Made by a program: the position numbers and the translations under genes
Notes under the pieces: model-generated
Seen by the model: only the letters and a program-made list of their open reading frames with translations
Told to the model about the DNA's origin: nothing
The model's database searches: none
Source: Tsukamurella asaccharolytica
GTDB lineage: Bacteria > Actinomycetota > Actinomycetes > Mycobacteriales > Mycobacteriaceae
Length of the DNA: 64,000 bases
Assembly: GCF_007858435.1 (NCBI RefSeq)
Contig: NZ_VIGW01000001.1
Span: forward strand, 1-64,000
Reading direction: 5' to 3'
Shown here: piece after piece, positions 1 to 10,250 of the stretch
Layout of the letters: every line of letters begins with the position of its first letter
How positions within the stretch are numbered: the stretch's first letter is position 1

Positions 1-119
1 CCGCCGGCCAAACAAGAAGCCCGTCGAGGAGAACATGCAGATAATCCGTCCGCCACAGGGCCACAACAGCCACGATGAGACCCGTCAGCCACGTCGTGGA
101 CAGTCAGGAGGCTCCTAGA

Positions 120-374
120 GATATCGACGACCCCGGCGTGCCCCTGCCGTCACTCTCGGGCGGCTGGTCCGCCGGGGCCGACGGGGCCGGCCGCGTCACC
201 CTGCGCACGCACCGGCTGCAGGACGATCTGCACGCCCTCCTCGGGTGGGCCGCCGACCGCAGTCTCGCGCTGTCCGGGCTGCAGGCCCGCCACCCCTCCC
301 TGGAATCGGTCTTCCTCACCATCGCGAGCGAGGACGAGACCGCCACCGACACACCGATCGGAGCCCCCGCATGA
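120..374 (+). pseudogene. C-terminal remnant of an ABC-2 exporter ATPase
   Basis: The last ~80 codons read like the C-terminal regulatory tail of a drug-exporter ATP-binding subunit (…LHALLGWAADRSLALSGL…HPSLESVFLTIA). No Walker A, signature or Walker B region is present: the frame is closed by a TAA at 42-44, and the bases before about 120 do not look like the rest of such an ATPase. Its TGA overlaps the ATG of the permease (ATGA), the normal ATPase-permease junction. The gene is therefore truncated, by a rearrangement or by a sequence join just inside the window. The first ~118 bases are unassigned. Confidence 0.6.
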
Positions 375-1204
375 CCGCCGACACCTCCGCCGCCACCGCG
401 GCGACGCCCGCCGTCGGGTACGGCCGGCACCCGCTGCGCGCGCTCGCGCACGCCGAGTTCCTGCAGTTCCGGCGCAACAAGACGCTGCTCTTCATGGGCA
501 CCGTGTTCCCCATCGGTATGCCGCTGCTCCTGTACTTCCTCGCCCGAGGGGATCAGGCGCCCAAGCCGCTGGGCGTGGCGATCACGATGGAGATGTTCGC
601 GGTCTTCGCGCTCCTCTTCGTGCAGTACTACTCGGTGCTGTCGATGGTCACGACCCGTCGATCCGAGGGCGTGCTCAAGCGGCTGCGCACCGGCGAATCC
701 TCGGACCTGCAGATCCTCGCGGCGCCCGCGGTGCCGGGCATCGCCCTCACCCTGCTCGGCGCGGCGATCGTCGCCGGCGCGGTGTACGGCACGGGCGGCC
801 CGCTGCCCGTGAACGCCCTGCTCATGCTGTTCGCGCTCGCCGCAGGGCTGGTGATCTTCACCCTCCTGGCGCTCGCCACCAGCGCGATGACCAAGAACGC
901 CGAGGCGGCCCAGATCACGTCGATGCCCGTCATGGTGATCTCGATGGTGGGCATGGCGAACATCCGGCAGATCCTCCCCGACCGGCTCGCCCTGATCGCC
1001 GACTGGACGCCCTTCGCCGCGATCTCCGACCTCATCCGACTGGGACAGGCCGGCCTCGCCCCCGGCGCGCCCGACGACGCCGCGCCCCTCGGCTTCGCCG
1101 CCACCTTCGGCGAGACCGGCCGCCCGCTTGCGACACTGGCGGTATGGACACTGATCGCTCTGTTCCTCGCGAAGAAGTGGTTCCGCTGGGACGACCGGGG
1201 GTGA
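371..1204 (+). CDS. ABC-2 type exporter permease
   Basis: A 277-residue integral membrane protein. About six hydrophobic segments follow a cytoplasmic N-terminus containing the ABC-2 hallmark 'FLQFRRNKTLLFMGTVFP' (residues ~32-50). It would form the membrane half of an exporter of drugs or lipids with the ATPase upstream, which is truncated here. The start is the ATG overlapping the ATPase stop. Its own stop overlaps the GTG of the sensor kinase (GTGA), so exporter, kinase and regulator look like one transcript. Exporter plus adjacent NarL-type system usually means a stress-sensing detoxification module; the substrate cannot be read from sequence. Confidence 0.85.
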   Translation: MTADTSAATAATPAVGYGRHPLRALAHAEFLQFRRNKTLLFMGTVFPIGMPLLLYFLARGDQAPKPLGVAITMEMFAVFALLFVQYYSVLSMVTTRRSEGVLKRLRTGESSDLQILAAPAVPGIALTLLGAAIVAGAVYGTGGPLPVNALLMLFALAAGLVIFTLLALATSAMTKNAEAAQITSMPVMVISMVGMANIRQILPDRLALIADWTPFAAISDLIRLGQAGLAPGAPDDAAPLGFAATFGETGRPLATLAVWTLIALFLAKKWFRWDDRG

Positions 1205-2358
1205 CATCCCCTCCGGTGCGGCGTGCCATCGCGTGGTGGCGGGACATGCCGGGGGTCGAGAAGTACCGCCTCTACACCCGGCTCGTACTGCAGAGCGTCA
1301 TGGTGGGCGTCATCACGATGCTGCTCATCAGCGGCACCCGCACCTGGCCGGCGATCAGTCTCGTGATCGCCGGCCTCGCCGCGGTCGCGGGGATCGAGGC
1401 GCAGCCCGACCTGGCGATCCGCGCGACCGGCCGCCAGCGCCGGCTGGCCTGGCGGTTCGCCGTCGCCGGCGTCGCGGGGGTCTGGCTGGTCGCCGTCGTC
1501 GTCGCCCAGCTGAACGGCGCCGTGGACGAGCGTGAAGCCGCCGTCACCGCGTCCATGAGCTTCCTCATGGCCTCGGCGGGCGTCATTCCGTTCCTCCGCC
1601 ACCGCTGGTTCGTCCTGATCGCGGGCGCGATCCTCACGCCGCTCCTCCTCCGCGGACCCGAAGGCTGGAAGATCACACTCCTCCTGCTGCTGGTGGGCAC
1701 CGCCCTCATGTGGACCACGCGGAGCACCGTCTGGGGCCTGCAGATCCTCACCGAACTGGAGAACGGCAAGCGGCTCGCCGCCGAGCTCGAGGTCGCCGAG
1801 GAGCGCCTGCGCTTCTCCCGCGATCTGCACGACGTCGTCGGCCGCGCGTTCTCCGCCATCTCCGTCAAGAGCGAGCTGGCCGCCACGCTGGCCCGGGCGG
1901 GCGCCGTCGACCGCTCGGCTGCCGAGATGGACGAGGTCAAGGCCCTCGCGGTCGCGTCGATGGAGGACGCCCGCACCCTGGTCCGCGGCTACCGCGCGAT
2001 CGACCTCGACACCGAGGTCGCCGGCGCCCGCTCGCTGCTCTCCGCCGCCGGCTGCCACCTCCGCATCATCGGCGAGCCCGGCGCCGTGCCACCCGCCTTC
2101 CACGAGGCCGCCGCCTGGGTCGTGCGCGAGGGCACCACCAACATCGTCAAACACTCCACGGCCACGCAGGCCGTGCTCACGCTGCGCCCCTCGGGCCTGG
2201 TCCTGCGCAACGACGGTGCCGGCCCCGCCACCGGGGGCGACGGCGCACCGTCGGGCATCGACGGGCTGCGCGGCCGGCTCCGCGCGGTGGGCGCCGGCCT
2301 GGACGCCACGCACGAGGGCGACGAGTTCGTCCTGACCGCGACCTGGGAGGCGGCATGA
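1201..2358 (+). CDS. NarL/DesK-type sensor histidine kinase
   Basis: A 385-residue membrane sensor kinase. The first ~175 residues hold five or six hydrophobic segments. They are followed by a dimerization/phosphoacceptor segment FSRDLHDVVGRAFS, with phospho-accepting His at ~210, as in HisKA_3 kinases. The C-terminal ATPase domain has an N-box-like 'EGTTNIVKHS' and a glycine-rich 'GIDGLRGRL'. The GTG start overlaps the exporter stop. It should phosphorylate the regulator encoded immediately after (ATGA overlap). The short extracellular loops suggest sensing within the membrane, as in LiaS or DesK; the stimulus is unknown. Confidence 0.9.
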   Translation: MTSPPVRRAIAWWRDMPGVEKYRLYTRLVLQSVMVGVITMLLISGTRTWPAISLVIAGLAAVAGIEAQPDLAIRATGRQRRLAWRFAVAGVAGVWLVAVVVAQLNGAVDEREAAVTASMSFLMASAGVIPFLRHRWFVLIAGAILTPLLLRGPEGWKITLLLLLVGTALMWTTRSTVWGLQILTELENGKRLAAELEVAEERLRFSRDLHDVVGRAFSAISVKSELAATLARAGAVDRSAAEMDEVKALAVASMEDARTLVRGYRAIDLDTEVAGARSLLSAAGCHLRIIGEPGAVPPAFHEAAAWVVREGTTNIVKHSTATQAVLTLRPSGLVLRNDGAGPATGGDGAPSGIDGLRGRLRAVGAGLDATHEGDEFVLTATWEAA

Positions 2359-2993
2359 CCGAGGCACCGGCGATCGAGGTGATGATCGCGGACGACGAAC
2401 ACCTGATCCGCACGGCCGTCGCGGCTCTGCTGGAACTCGAGGCCGACATCACGGTGGCCGCCGAGGCGGCGTCCGGCACTGAGCTGATCGCGCTGTGGGA
2501 ACGCCGCGCGGCCGCGGGCCACGCACCCGCGGTCGCGGTGATCGACCTGCAGATGCCCGGGCCCGACGGCATCGAGACCGCCGCTGAGCTGCTGCGTCAC
2601 ACGCCCGGCGCCGCGATCCTCATCGTCACCAGCCACGGTCGGCCCGGCTACCTCAAACGCGCGCTCGCGACCGGGATCCGCGGCTTCCTGCCGAAGACGG
2701 TGCCCGCGGCGACGCTGGCCCAGGTCATCCGCACCGTCCACGGCGGCGGGCGGTACGTCGACCCGGAGCTGGCGGCGGAGGCGATCAGCGCCGGGGACTC
2801 GCCGCTGACGGCCCGCGAGGCCGACGTGCTGGAGTTCGCCGCCGACGGCGCGTCGGTCGAGGAGATCGCCAAGCGGGCGCACCTGAGCGCCGGCACCACC
2901 CGCAACTACCTCTCGTCCGCGATGGCAAAGCTGGGAACCGCCAATCGCTACGAGGCAGCGGTCCGCGCGCGGGAACTCGGATGGATCCTGTGA
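2355..2993 (+). CDS. LuxR/NarL-family response regulator
   Basis: A 212-residue regulator. Its receiver domain carries the acidic pair DD (residues 13-14), the phospho-acceptor Asp ~64 in 'AVIDLQMPGPDG' and a conserved Lys in 'FLPKTV'. The C-terminal LuxR helix-turn-helix begins at 'LTAREADVLEFAADG' and runs to the recognition helix '…TTRNYLSSAMAKLGTANR'. It is translationally coupled to the kinase through an ATGA overlap and probably controls the adjacent exporter. Confidence 0.92.
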   Translation: MTEAPAIEVMIADDEHLIRTAVAALLELEADITVAAEAASGTELIALWERRAAAGHAPAVAVIDLQMPGPDGIETAAELLRHTPGAAILIVTSHGRPGYLKRALATGIRGFLPKTVPAATLAQVIRTVHGGGRYVDPELAAEAISAGDSPLTAREADVLEFAADGASVEEIAKRAHLSAGTTRNYLSSAMAKLGTANRYEAAVRARELGWIL

Positions 2994-3115
2994 CCCTCGT
3001 CTCGGTGTAACGTACCCCTGTCCCGTGACGATGCACCGGGTGCGCCCCTCCACGAAAGGGTCACCTTCTGCTGGGGACGTTGAGTACGAGGACCGAAGTG
3101 CGTAGGCTTCCGGGA

Positions 3116-3121
3116 TAATCT
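3116..3121 (+). promoter_or_regulatory. Candidate -10 box of desA1
   Basis: TAATCT about 30 bases before the desA1 start. It would give a short 5' UTR that includes the AAAGAGG ribosome-binding site. No convincing -35 box is seen. Confidence 0.4.
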
Positions 3122-3151
3122 GGAACTGATCCACAAGTCGAAAGAGGAATG

Positions 3152-4135
3152 ATGTCGACCCGCCAACTGACCCAGCTGGAGCTCCTACAGGAGCTCTCCG
3201 GTGTCGCCGAGGACAACGTCAACCGCCATCTCTCGATGACGAAGGACTGGAACCCTCACGACTACATCCCCTGGTCGGACGGCAAGAACTACGCCGCCCT
3301 CGGCGGGACGGATTACGACCCCGAGGAGAGCCAGCTCGACGAGGTGGCCAAGGCCGCCATGATCACCAACCTCCTCACCGAGGACAACCTGCCGACGTAC
3401 CACCGCGAGATCGCGGCGAACTTCTCCATGGACGACGCCTGGGGCCACTGGGTCGGGCGCTGGACCTCGGAGGAGAACCGCCACGGCATCGCGATGCGCG
3501 ACTACCTCGTGGTGACGCGCGGCGTCGACCCCGTCAAGCTCGAGCAGGCCCGCATGATCCACATGACCAACGGCTGGGACCCGCAGGGCAAGGTGGCGCA
3601 GCACACCGAGCAGAAGATGACGATGCTCCACTCGGTGGCGTACGTGACCTTCCAGGAGCTCGCCACCCGCGTGAGCCACCGCAACACGGGCAAGGTCTGC
3701 CAGGACCCGATCGCCGACAAGATGCTCCAGCGCATCGCGGCCGACGAGAACCTGCACATGATCTTCTACCGCAACATCTCGGCCGCCGGCCTCGACCTGG
3801 TCCCGGACCAGGCGATCCGGTCGATCACCGACACCATCAAGCACTTCGAGATGCCCGGCGCCGGTATGCCCGACTTCCGTCGCAACGGCGTGCTCATGGC
3901 CAAGCACGGCATCTACGACCTCCGCCAGCACAAGGACGAGGTCGTCATGCCCGTCCTGCGCAAGTGGAAGATCTTCGAGCGCGAGGACTTCTCCGCCGAG
4001 GGCGAGCGCACCCGCGAGGAGCTCGCGGCCTTCCTCGACGAGCTCGAGGCCGCGGCCGTGAAGTTCGAGGAGATGCGCGACCGCTCGCTGGCCCGCGAGG
4101 CCGCGAAGCGCGAGAAGGCCGGCCTGGCCGTCTAG
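3152..4135 (+). CDS. desA1: Acyl-ACP desaturase DesA1
   Basis: A 327-residue soluble diiron acyl-ACP desaturase that introduces a double bond into acyl chains for membrane and mycolic-acid precursor synthesis. Diiron ligand motifs are visible: 'TEDNLPTYHRE', 'EENRHG' (~107-112) and 'DENLHM' (~198-203). The text closely resembles the mycobacterial DesA1 I remember, including 'RHLSM…WNPHDYIPWSDGKNY' and 'MPVLRKWKIFEREDF'. Two adjacent ATGs occur. The second (3152) is better spaced from AAAGAGG; starting at 3149 would add one Met. It lies directly before dus, as in mycobacteria, and a stem-loop follows. Confidence 0.93.
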   Translation: MSTRQLTQLELLQELSGVAEDNVNRHLSMTKDWNPHDYIPWSDGKNYAALGGTDYDPEESQLDEVAKAAMITNLLTEDNLPTYHREIAANFSMDDAWGHWVGRWTSEENRHGIAMRDYLVVTRGVDPVKLEQARMIHMTNGWDPQGKVAQHTEQKMTMLHSVAYVTFQELATRVSHRNTGKVCQDPIADKMLQRIAADENLHMIFYRNISAAGLDLVPDQAIRSITDTIKHFEMPGAGMPDFRRNGVLMAKHGIYDLRQHKDEVVMPVLRKWKIFEREDFSAEGERTREELAAFLDELEAAAVKFEEMRDRSLAREAAKREKAGLAV

Positions 4136-4148
4136 TACCGACACACCC

Positions 4149-4182
4149 GGAACCCGCTGCGCCCTCGGGCACGGCGGGTTCC
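4149..4182 (+). terminator. Stem-loop after desA1
   Basis: GGAACCCGC pairs with GCGGGTTCC across a 16-base loop just after the desA1 stop. There is no clear U-tract, as is common in actinobacteria. Confidence 0.5.
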
Positions 4183-4260
4183 GTCGTTCCGGGCCGTCGC
4201 GGTTTGCCCGGACGGACCGCCGCCAGCGATCATGGGATGAACGACCACGGGAGACCTCTG

Positions 4261-5463
4261 ATGACCACAGCCACCACGACGCGGCCCACGCTGCGCATAG
4301 GACGGTTCGAGCTCGACTCCCCCGTCGTGCTCGCACCGATGGCCGGAGTCACCAACGTCGCCTTCCGCAGCCTCTGCCGCGAGCTCGAGCGCGCACGCAC
4401 CGGTACCGTCGCGGGGCTGTACGTGTGCGAGATGGTGACGGCGCGCGCCCTCGTCGAGCGACATCCCGTCACGATGCACATGACGACCTTCGCCCCCGAC
4501 GAGGACCCGCGCAGCCTGCAGCTCTACACCGTCGACGCGAAGTGGACCTACGAGGCCGCGCGGATGATCGCCGAGGAGGGCCTCGCCGATCACCTCGACA
4601 TGAACTTCGGCTGCCCCGTCCCCAAGGTCACGCGCCGCGGTGGCGGCTCCGCGCTGCCCTACAAGCGGAACCTCTTCGCGAGCATCGTCGACGCCGCGGT
4701 CCGCGGGATCGCCGACGGTTCCCCCGCCGGCGCCCCGGAGATCCCCGTCACCGTGAAGTTCCGGGTGGGCATCGACGCCGAGCACCACACCCACCTCGAT
4801 GCCGGCCGCATCGCGGCCGAGCAGGGCGCGGTCGCCGTCGCGCTGCACGCCCGCACCGCCGCGCAGCGCTACTCGGGCCGGGCCGACTGGGACGAGATCA
4901 CCCGCCTCAAGGAGCACGTGCATCACCACTTCGGCGACGCCGTGCCCGTGCTGGGCAACGGCGACATCTTCGCAGCGGAGGACGCGGTCACCATGATGGA
5001 GCGCACCGGCTGCGACGGCGTCGTCGTGGGCCGCGGCTGCCTCGGCCGCCCGTGGCTGTTCTCCGAGCTCTCGGCCGCGATCAACGGCACGCCGATGCCG
5101 ACGCCGCCGCACCTGGGCGAGGTCACCGCCATCATGTACCGCCACGGCGAGCTGCTGGCAGCGCACCACGGCGAGGACAAGGGCATGCGGGAGATCCGCA
5201 AACACGTGGCCTGGTACCTGCGCGGCTTCCCCGCCGGCGGGGAGCTGCGCACCCGCCTGGCGACCGTCAAGACCCTCGCCGACCTGCGCGCGCTCCTCGA
5301 CACGCTGCCGCAGGACGTGCCCTGCCCCAAGGACGCCGAGGGCCCGCGCGGCCGGCAGGGCACGCCCGGCAAGGTGGTCCTCCCCGAGGGCTGGCTCGAC
5401 GACCCGTGGGAGTCCGACGCGGCGGCGATGCCGGGCGCGGAGGAGGAGACCAGCGGAGGTTGA
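4261..5463 (+). CDS. dus: tRNA-dihydrouridine synthase (DusB type)
   Basis: A 400-residue FMN enzyme that reduces uridines in the tRNA D-loop using NADPH. The TIM-barrel Dus fold begins 'SPVVLAPMAGVTNVAFR' (~20-36). The substrate-binding/catalytic segment 'DMNFGCPVPKVTRRGGGSAL' carries the proton-donating Cys. 'VTVKFRVG', 'ALHARTAAQRYSG' and 'VVVGRGCLGRPWLF' follow, the last being the FMN-phosphate site. The ATG at 4261 has GGGAGA six bases upstream; an in-frame ATG at 4237 would add eight residues. Position next to desA1 matches the mycobacterial order. Confidence 0.93.
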   Translation: MTTATTTRPTLRIGRFELDSPVVLAPMAGVTNVAFRSLCRELERARTGTVAGLYVCEMVTARALVERHPVTMHMTTFAPDEDPRSLQLYTVDAKWTYEAARMIAEEGLADHLDMNFGCPVPKVTRRGGGSALPYKRNLFASIVDAAVRGIADGSPAGAPEIPVTVKFRVGIDAEHHTHLDAGRIAAEQGAVAVALHARTAAQRYSGRADWDEITRLKEHVHHHFGDAVPVLGNGDIFAAEDAVTMMERTGCDGVVVGRGCLGRPWLFSELSAAINGTPMPTPPHLGEVTAIMYRHGELLAAHHGEDKGMREIRKHVAWYLRGFPAGGELRTRLATVKTLADLRALLDTLPQDVPCPKDAEGPRGRQGTPGKVVLPEGWLDDPWESDAAAMPGAEEETSGG

Positions 5464-5517
5464 CGGTCGTTCACCCTTCGTTCATGCAACGCTGCGATTG
5501 CGTATGACCGGGCCGAA

Positions 5518-5523
5518 TATACT
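5518..5523 (+). promoter_or_regulatory. -10 box giving a leaderless phoU transcript
   Basis: TATACT followed by exactly six bases and then the ATG of phoU. No Shine-Dalgarno is present, so transcription probably starts at or next to the A of ATG. Confidence 0.55.
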
Positions 5524-5529
5524 TCGGCC

Positions 5530-6192
5530 ATGCGTACCGCGTACATCCAGCAAATGGCCACTTTCAACGACATCCTCGGCGATATCTGCGAAAAGTCGGG
5601 CATTGCCATGGAGAAGGCCACCAACTCGCTGCTCCAGGCCGACCTCGCCCTCGCCGAGGAGGTCATCACCGAGCACGACGAGATCGTCCGACTGAGCCGC
5701 CGCGCCGAGGAGGAGGCGTTCTCCCTCCTCGCTCTGCAGGCCCCCGTCGCGAGTGACCTGCGCGTCGTGGTCTCCGGCTTCCAGATCGTGGCCGACGTCG
5801 ACCGGATGGGCGCGCTTGCACTGCACGTCGCCAAGGTGACCCGCCGCCGCTTCCCGAACAAGACCCTCCCCGAGGAGGTCAACGGCTACTTCGCCGAGAT
5901 GGGCCGCCTCGCGGTCGAGCTCGCGCAGTCCGCCCGCGAGGTCCTGATCACCCAGGATCCGAAGCAGGCCGCGGAGATCGAGGAGCAGGACGACGCGATG
6001 GACGACCTGCACCGCCACCTGTTCACCGTGCTCATGGACCGCGAATGGAAGCACGGCGTGGCCACGGCCGTCGACGTGACGCTGCTGGGCCGCTACTACG
6101 AGCGCTTCGCCGACCACGCCGTCGAGATCGGCCGCCGCGTGATCTTCCAGGCCACCGGCAGCGCCGAGCCCACCGACGACGTCTCGAAGTAA
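5530..6192 (+). CDS. phoU: Phosphate signalling protein PhoU
   Basis: A 220-residue all-helical protein with two tandem PhoU three-helix repeats. Metal-binding/functional signatures are '[16 protein letters not shown]' in the first half and '[16 protein letters not shown]' near the C-terminus. PhoU represses the phosphate-starvation response by linking the Pst transporter to a PHO sensor kinase, and is associated with persistence in mycobacteria (PhoY proteins). It is convergent with the FHA gene, and the pst operon lies just beyond. No PHO-type two-component system is in this window. Predicted leaderless. Confidence 0.95.
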   Translation: MRTAYIQQMATFNDILGDICEKSGIAMEKATNSLLQADLALAEEVITEHDEIVRLSRRAEEEAFSLLALQAPVASDLRVVVSGFQIVADVDRMGALALHVAKVTRRRFPNKTLPEEVNGYFAEMGRLAVELAQSAREVLITQDPKQAAEIEEQDDAMDDLHRHLFTVLMDREWKHGVATAVDVTLLGRYYERFADHAVEIGRRVIFQATGSAEPTDDVSK

Positions 6193-6204
6193 GCCACCCC
6201 CACC

Positions 6205-6233
6205 CGAACGGCCGTCCTCCGGGCGGCCGTTCG
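6205..6233 (+). terminator. Terminator hairpin after phoU
   Basis: CGAACGGCCG / CGGCCGTTCG, a perfect 10-bp stem with a 9-base loop, between the convergent phoU and FHA genes. It can act on both strands. Confidence 0.65.
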
Positions 6234-6265
6234 TGCTGTCCGGGGGCCGCCGGCGCGAGCCGGAA

Positions 6266-7408
6266 TCAGGAAGCCACGCCGTCCTGGAGCTGCAGGATCC
6301 GGCCGCCGAGGTGGATGTCGGAGCCGACACCGAGGGGCACTGGCTGTCCCGGCGGCAGGCGCAGCGGCTGCGCCGCGCCCGGTGGCCGCACCCACGTGCC
6401 GTTCGCCGAGCCCACGTCGACGGCGAGCACCTGCCAGCCGTCGATTCGGATCTCCAGATGTGCGCGCGAGAGGGCTCCGGTGCGGTCCGGCAGTACGACG
6501 GGCAGGAGCCGGTCGGCACCACCGATCTGCGGGCGGCCCGCGCGCTGGGCGACGAACGCGGCCGGATCACGGCCGATGATCATGTCGTTCTCCACGACGA
6601 AGGCGGTGCCGTCGTCGGCGACGAGCAGGCCCAGCGGCGGCCGCGGGCCGCTCTCCAGCGGCAGCCGTCGATCGACGAGGGCGCCGCACCGCGTGCAGTA
6701 GGCGGCGACGGGCGCATTGAGGTGCCCGAAGACGCAGGGCCTGCCCTCGACCACGGGACCGGCGGCGAGGGCCGCGCTCACCTCGCCCACCTCGACGTCG
6801 TACTCGGTGGCGGCGAACAGCGGGCTCACCCCGGTCGGCTCCTCGTTGGTGGGCGCATCCGCGGGGAAGACATCGGTCGAGATCTCGCCCTCCGCCGGGG
6901 CCGCGAGGGCCTCCTCCGACCACAGCACGAGGCCCGCGCCGGGGACGGCGCCGCCGTCGAGGTGCAGGGCGGCTGGCCCGCACACGGGGGCCGGCGGAGG
7001 CGGGGGCCCGACGGTGACCGTGACCACCGAGCCCGGCGTCAGCGGAGCGACCCGCTCGACGAACTCCGCACCGGCGTGCAGCGCGTGATCGGGCGCGGGG
7101 GCCGCCGCCGAGTGGAAGATCGCGACGGTCACCGAGCGGTCCTCGTCGGCGCCCGCGATGCCGCGGAGCAGGGCCCGCACGGTACCGTCGCCGATCTCGA
7201 CCGCCGCGAACGCCGGGCCGGTGCGGCCCCGGAGAACGGTGGCGAGATCACCCTCGGCATCCAGGGCGGCCTGCAGCTCGGCGATCGCGGCGGGACCGCC
7301 CACCGCGGGTGCGTCCACCAGCAGCACTCGCCCGCGCCGCTGGGCGACCACGCGATCGCCGGGCAGGACGGTGCAGTGCCGGCCACCGGTCGAGGTCTGC
7401 GTCGTCAT
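6266..7408 (-). CDS. FHA-domain protein with zinc-ribbon motif
   Basis: A 380-residue soluble protein. Residues ~1-200 are an uncharacterised N-terminal region. A Cys/His cluster CVFGH…YCTRCG follows (~226-244), a zinc-ribbon-like motif. The C-terminal FHA domain (~270-370) has the phosphothreonine-binding residues IIGRDP, LSRAHLEI and GSANGTW. It presumably reads threonine phosphorylation from Ser/Thr kinases. TACTCT six bases before the ATG at 7408 supports that start as leaderless; an alternative ATG at 7414 abuts the box. It sits between phoU and pstB, but no functional link to phosphate is proven. Confidence 0.8.
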   Translation of the reverse strand: MTTQTSTGGRHCTVLPGDRVVAQRRGRVLLVDAPAVGGPAAIAELQAALDAEGDLATVLRGRTGPAFAAVEIGDGTVRALLRGIAGADEDRSVTVAIFHSAAAPAPDHALHAGAEFVERVAPLTPGSVVTVTVGPPPPPAPVCGPAALHLDGGAVPGAGLVLWSEEALAAPAEGEISTDVFPADAPTNEEPTGVSPLFAATEYDVEVGEVSAALAAGPVVEGRPCVFGHLNAPVAAYCTRCGALVDRRLPLESGPRPPLGLLVADDGTAFVVENDMIIGRDPAAFVAQRAGRPQIGGADRLLPVVLPDRTGALSRAHLEIRIDGWQVLAVDVGSANGTWVRPPGAAQPLRLPPGQPVPLGVGSDIHLGGRILQLQDGVAS

Positions 7409-7414
7409 CCCCAT

Positions 7415-7420
7415 AGAGTA
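7415..7420 (-). promoter_or_regulatory. -10 box of the FHA gene (leaderless)
   Basis: On the minus strand TACTCT lies six bases before the ATG at 7408. There is no proper Shine-Dalgarno, and this spacing decides the chosen start. Confidence 0.5.
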
Positions 7421-7466
7421 CGGCCGATATCCGACGACTCCATGGTGATGTGACCCGCGTGACCCG

Positions 7467-8243
<777 letters not shown>

Positions 8244-8260
8244 GATGGATCTCCTTCTAC

Positions 8261-9175
8261 TTACTTCGTCTTGGGGGCGAGCAGCCGGGACATGAGGGCG
8301 GCGAGGCCGCTCGCGATGCCCACGAGGATCACCAGGGTGAGGGCGGCGCCCCACGCCCGGTACTCGCCGACGGCGCCGGGATTGTTGCGGTACTGGTCGT
8401 AGATGAACAGCGGCAGCGAGGACATGTTGCCGTTGAACAGGTCGTAGTTCATCCGGTCGCTGATGCCCACGAGGAGCAGCACGGGCGCGGTCTCGCCGAC
8501 CACGCGGGCGATGGCGAGGAAGACACCGGAGACCATGCCGGACGCGGCCGTCGGAAGCACGATCCGCACGATGGTCTTCCACTTCGGGACGCCCAGTGCG
8601 TAGGACGCCTCGCGCAGCTCGTCCGGGACGAGCTTGAGCATCTCCTCGGTGGACCGCACGACGACGGGCACCATCAGCAGGATGAGCGCGAGGCTCACGG
8701 CGAACGCGGACTGGGGCATTCCGAAGGTGGTGATCCAGACGCCGAAGATGAACAGCGTGGCCACGATCGACGGGATGCCGGCGAGCACGTCGACCATGAA
8801 GGTCGTGATCCTGCCCAGGCGGGTGCCCTCGGCGTACTCGACGAGGAAGATGCCCACCATCACGCCGATCGGCACGGAGAACAGCGTCGCGACGCCGGCC
8901 TGCACGAGCGTGCCGTAGAGGGCGTGCCGGATACCGCCGGCGTAGGAGTCGGGGGCCACGCGGACCATCGACTTGGTCCACCAGTCGGGGTCCAGGATCG
9001 CGGGCAGGCCGTTGGCGATCACCATGTACAGCAGGGAGACCAGCGGCGCGAGGGCCAGCAGGAAGCAGGCGCCGAAGATGATCGCGGCGGCGTTGTTCCT
9101 GATCCGTCGCGAGGCCGACGTGCGGTGGAAGACGGCGCCGCTCTTGGCGACGTCGTCGAGCTCGGTGGCGGTCAT
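8261..9175 (-). CDS. pstA: Phosphate ABC transporter permease PstA
   Basis: A 304-residue inner-membrane permease with about six hydrophobic segments. The ABC importer EAA loop is near '[23 protein letters not shown]'. It forms the translocation pore with PstC. Its ATG overlaps the pstC stop by four bases, so the two are co-translated. Confidence 0.96.
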   Translation of the reverse strand: MTATELDDVAKSGAVFHRTSASRRIRNNAAAIIFGACFLLALAPLVSLLYMVIANGLPAILDPDWWTKSMVRVAPDSYAGGIRHALYGTLVQAGVATLFSVPIGVMVGIFLVEYAEGTRLGRITTFMVDVLAGIPSIVATLFIFGVWITTFGMPQSAFAVSLALILLMVPVVVRSTEEMLKLVPDELREASYALGVPKWKTIVRIVLPTAASGMVSGVFLAIARVVGETAPVLLLVGISDRMNYDLFNGNMSSLPLFIYDQYRNNPGAVGEYRAWGAALTLVILVGIASGLAALMSRLLAPKTK

Positions 9176-10200
9176 CCGTTCACCCGTCCTCCGCCGATCC
9201 AGCGTGCGACCGCGTTCACCACGAAGGTGAGCACGAACAGCACGAGGCCGGCGGCGATGTAGGCGCCGCGCTGGTCGACGTTGTCGAACTCAGCGGCGGC
9301 GGAAGCGATCTTCGAAGCGAAGGTGTAGCCGCTGTCGAACAGCGACCAGATGGAGGTCTTGGTGGCGGCGAACAGAATGATGAGCACCGCGATGGTCTCG
9401 CCGAGCGCGCGCCCGAGAGCGAGCATGGAGCCGGCGACGATGCCGGACCGGCCGTACGGGAAGACCGTGAGGCGGATGACCTCCCACTTGGTCGCGCCCA
9501 GGGCCAGCGCGGCCTCCTGGTGCGCGACGGGGGTCTGCCGCAGGGCCTCGCGCGTGATCGAGGTGATGATCGGCAGGATCATGATCGCGAGCACGATACC
9601 GGCGGTGAACACGGTCGAGCCGAGGGAGAGCTCCACGTTGCCGGTCTTGAAGAGGAAGAACCAGCCGAGGTTCTCGTTGAGCCAGCGCTGCAGCGGCACC
9701 AGGAAGGGCGCGAGCACGAAGATGCCCCACAGGCCGTAGATGATCGACGGCACGGCGGCGAGCAGGTCGATCACCGCGCTGAGCGGCCGCGACAGGCGCG
9801 CCGGCACGTACTGCACGAGGAAGGTCGCAATGCCCACGGCCACCGGCACGGCGAGGATCAGAGCCATCACCGAGGAGAGAACGGTGATCTTGAGCATCTC
9901 GAGGATGCCGAACCGCATGTCGGACGGCGTCGTCTGCCACTCGGAGCTGGTGAGGAAGTTGACATTGTTCTTGGTGAGGGCCGGGATCGCCTGCACCACG
10001 AGCTGCAGGAAGATCAGCGCGATGACGGCCACGAGCAGCGCGCCCGAGGCGTACGCCGCCCACTTGAAGATCTTCTCCATGCGGTCGGGACCGCCCCCGG
10101 CGAAGGCGGTGCGGGTCGCACCGCCGGTGGTTGCGGTGACGGAGCCCGCTGCGCCCTCGGCGCTCTCGGCGGCGCGGTCCGTCGAATCCTCAGTCGCCAT
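9172..10200 (-). CDS. pstC: Phosphate ABC transporter permease PstC
   Basis: A 342-residue membrane permease. A polar ~45-residue N-terminus is followed by about six hydrophobic segments and the EAA loop '[24 protein letters not shown]'. The ATG at 10200 has a GGGGAA purine stretch upstream; an earlier in-frame ATG would add seven residues. A strong hairpin separates it from pstS. Confidence 0.95.
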   Translation of the reverse strand: MATEDSTDRAAESAEGAAGSVTATTGGATRTAFAGGGPDRMEKIFKWAAYASGALLVAVIALIFLQLVVQAIPALTKNNVNFLTSSEWQTTPSDMRFGILEMLKITVLSSVMALILAVPVAVGIATFLVQYVPARLSRPLSAVIDLLAAVPSIIYGLWGIFVLAPFLVPLQRWLNENLGWFFLFKTGNVELSLGSTVFTAGIVLAIMILPIITSITREALRQTPVAHQEAALALGATKWEVIRLTVFPYGRSGIVAGSMLALGRALGETIAVLIILFAATKTSIWSLFDSGYTFASKIASAAAEFDNVDQRGAYIAAGLVLFVLTFVVNAVARWIGGGRVNG

Positions 10201-10250
10201 GTTTCCCCGTTGTTCGGCCACGGATGCGTCGTCCTTCCGGCTGAGCCGGG

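Noticed and set aside
104-1207. Long minus-strand open frame opposite the exporter permease
   Set aside because: Arg/Gly/His-rich shadow of a high-GC gene with no family resemblance; the plus-strand permease is clearly the real gene.
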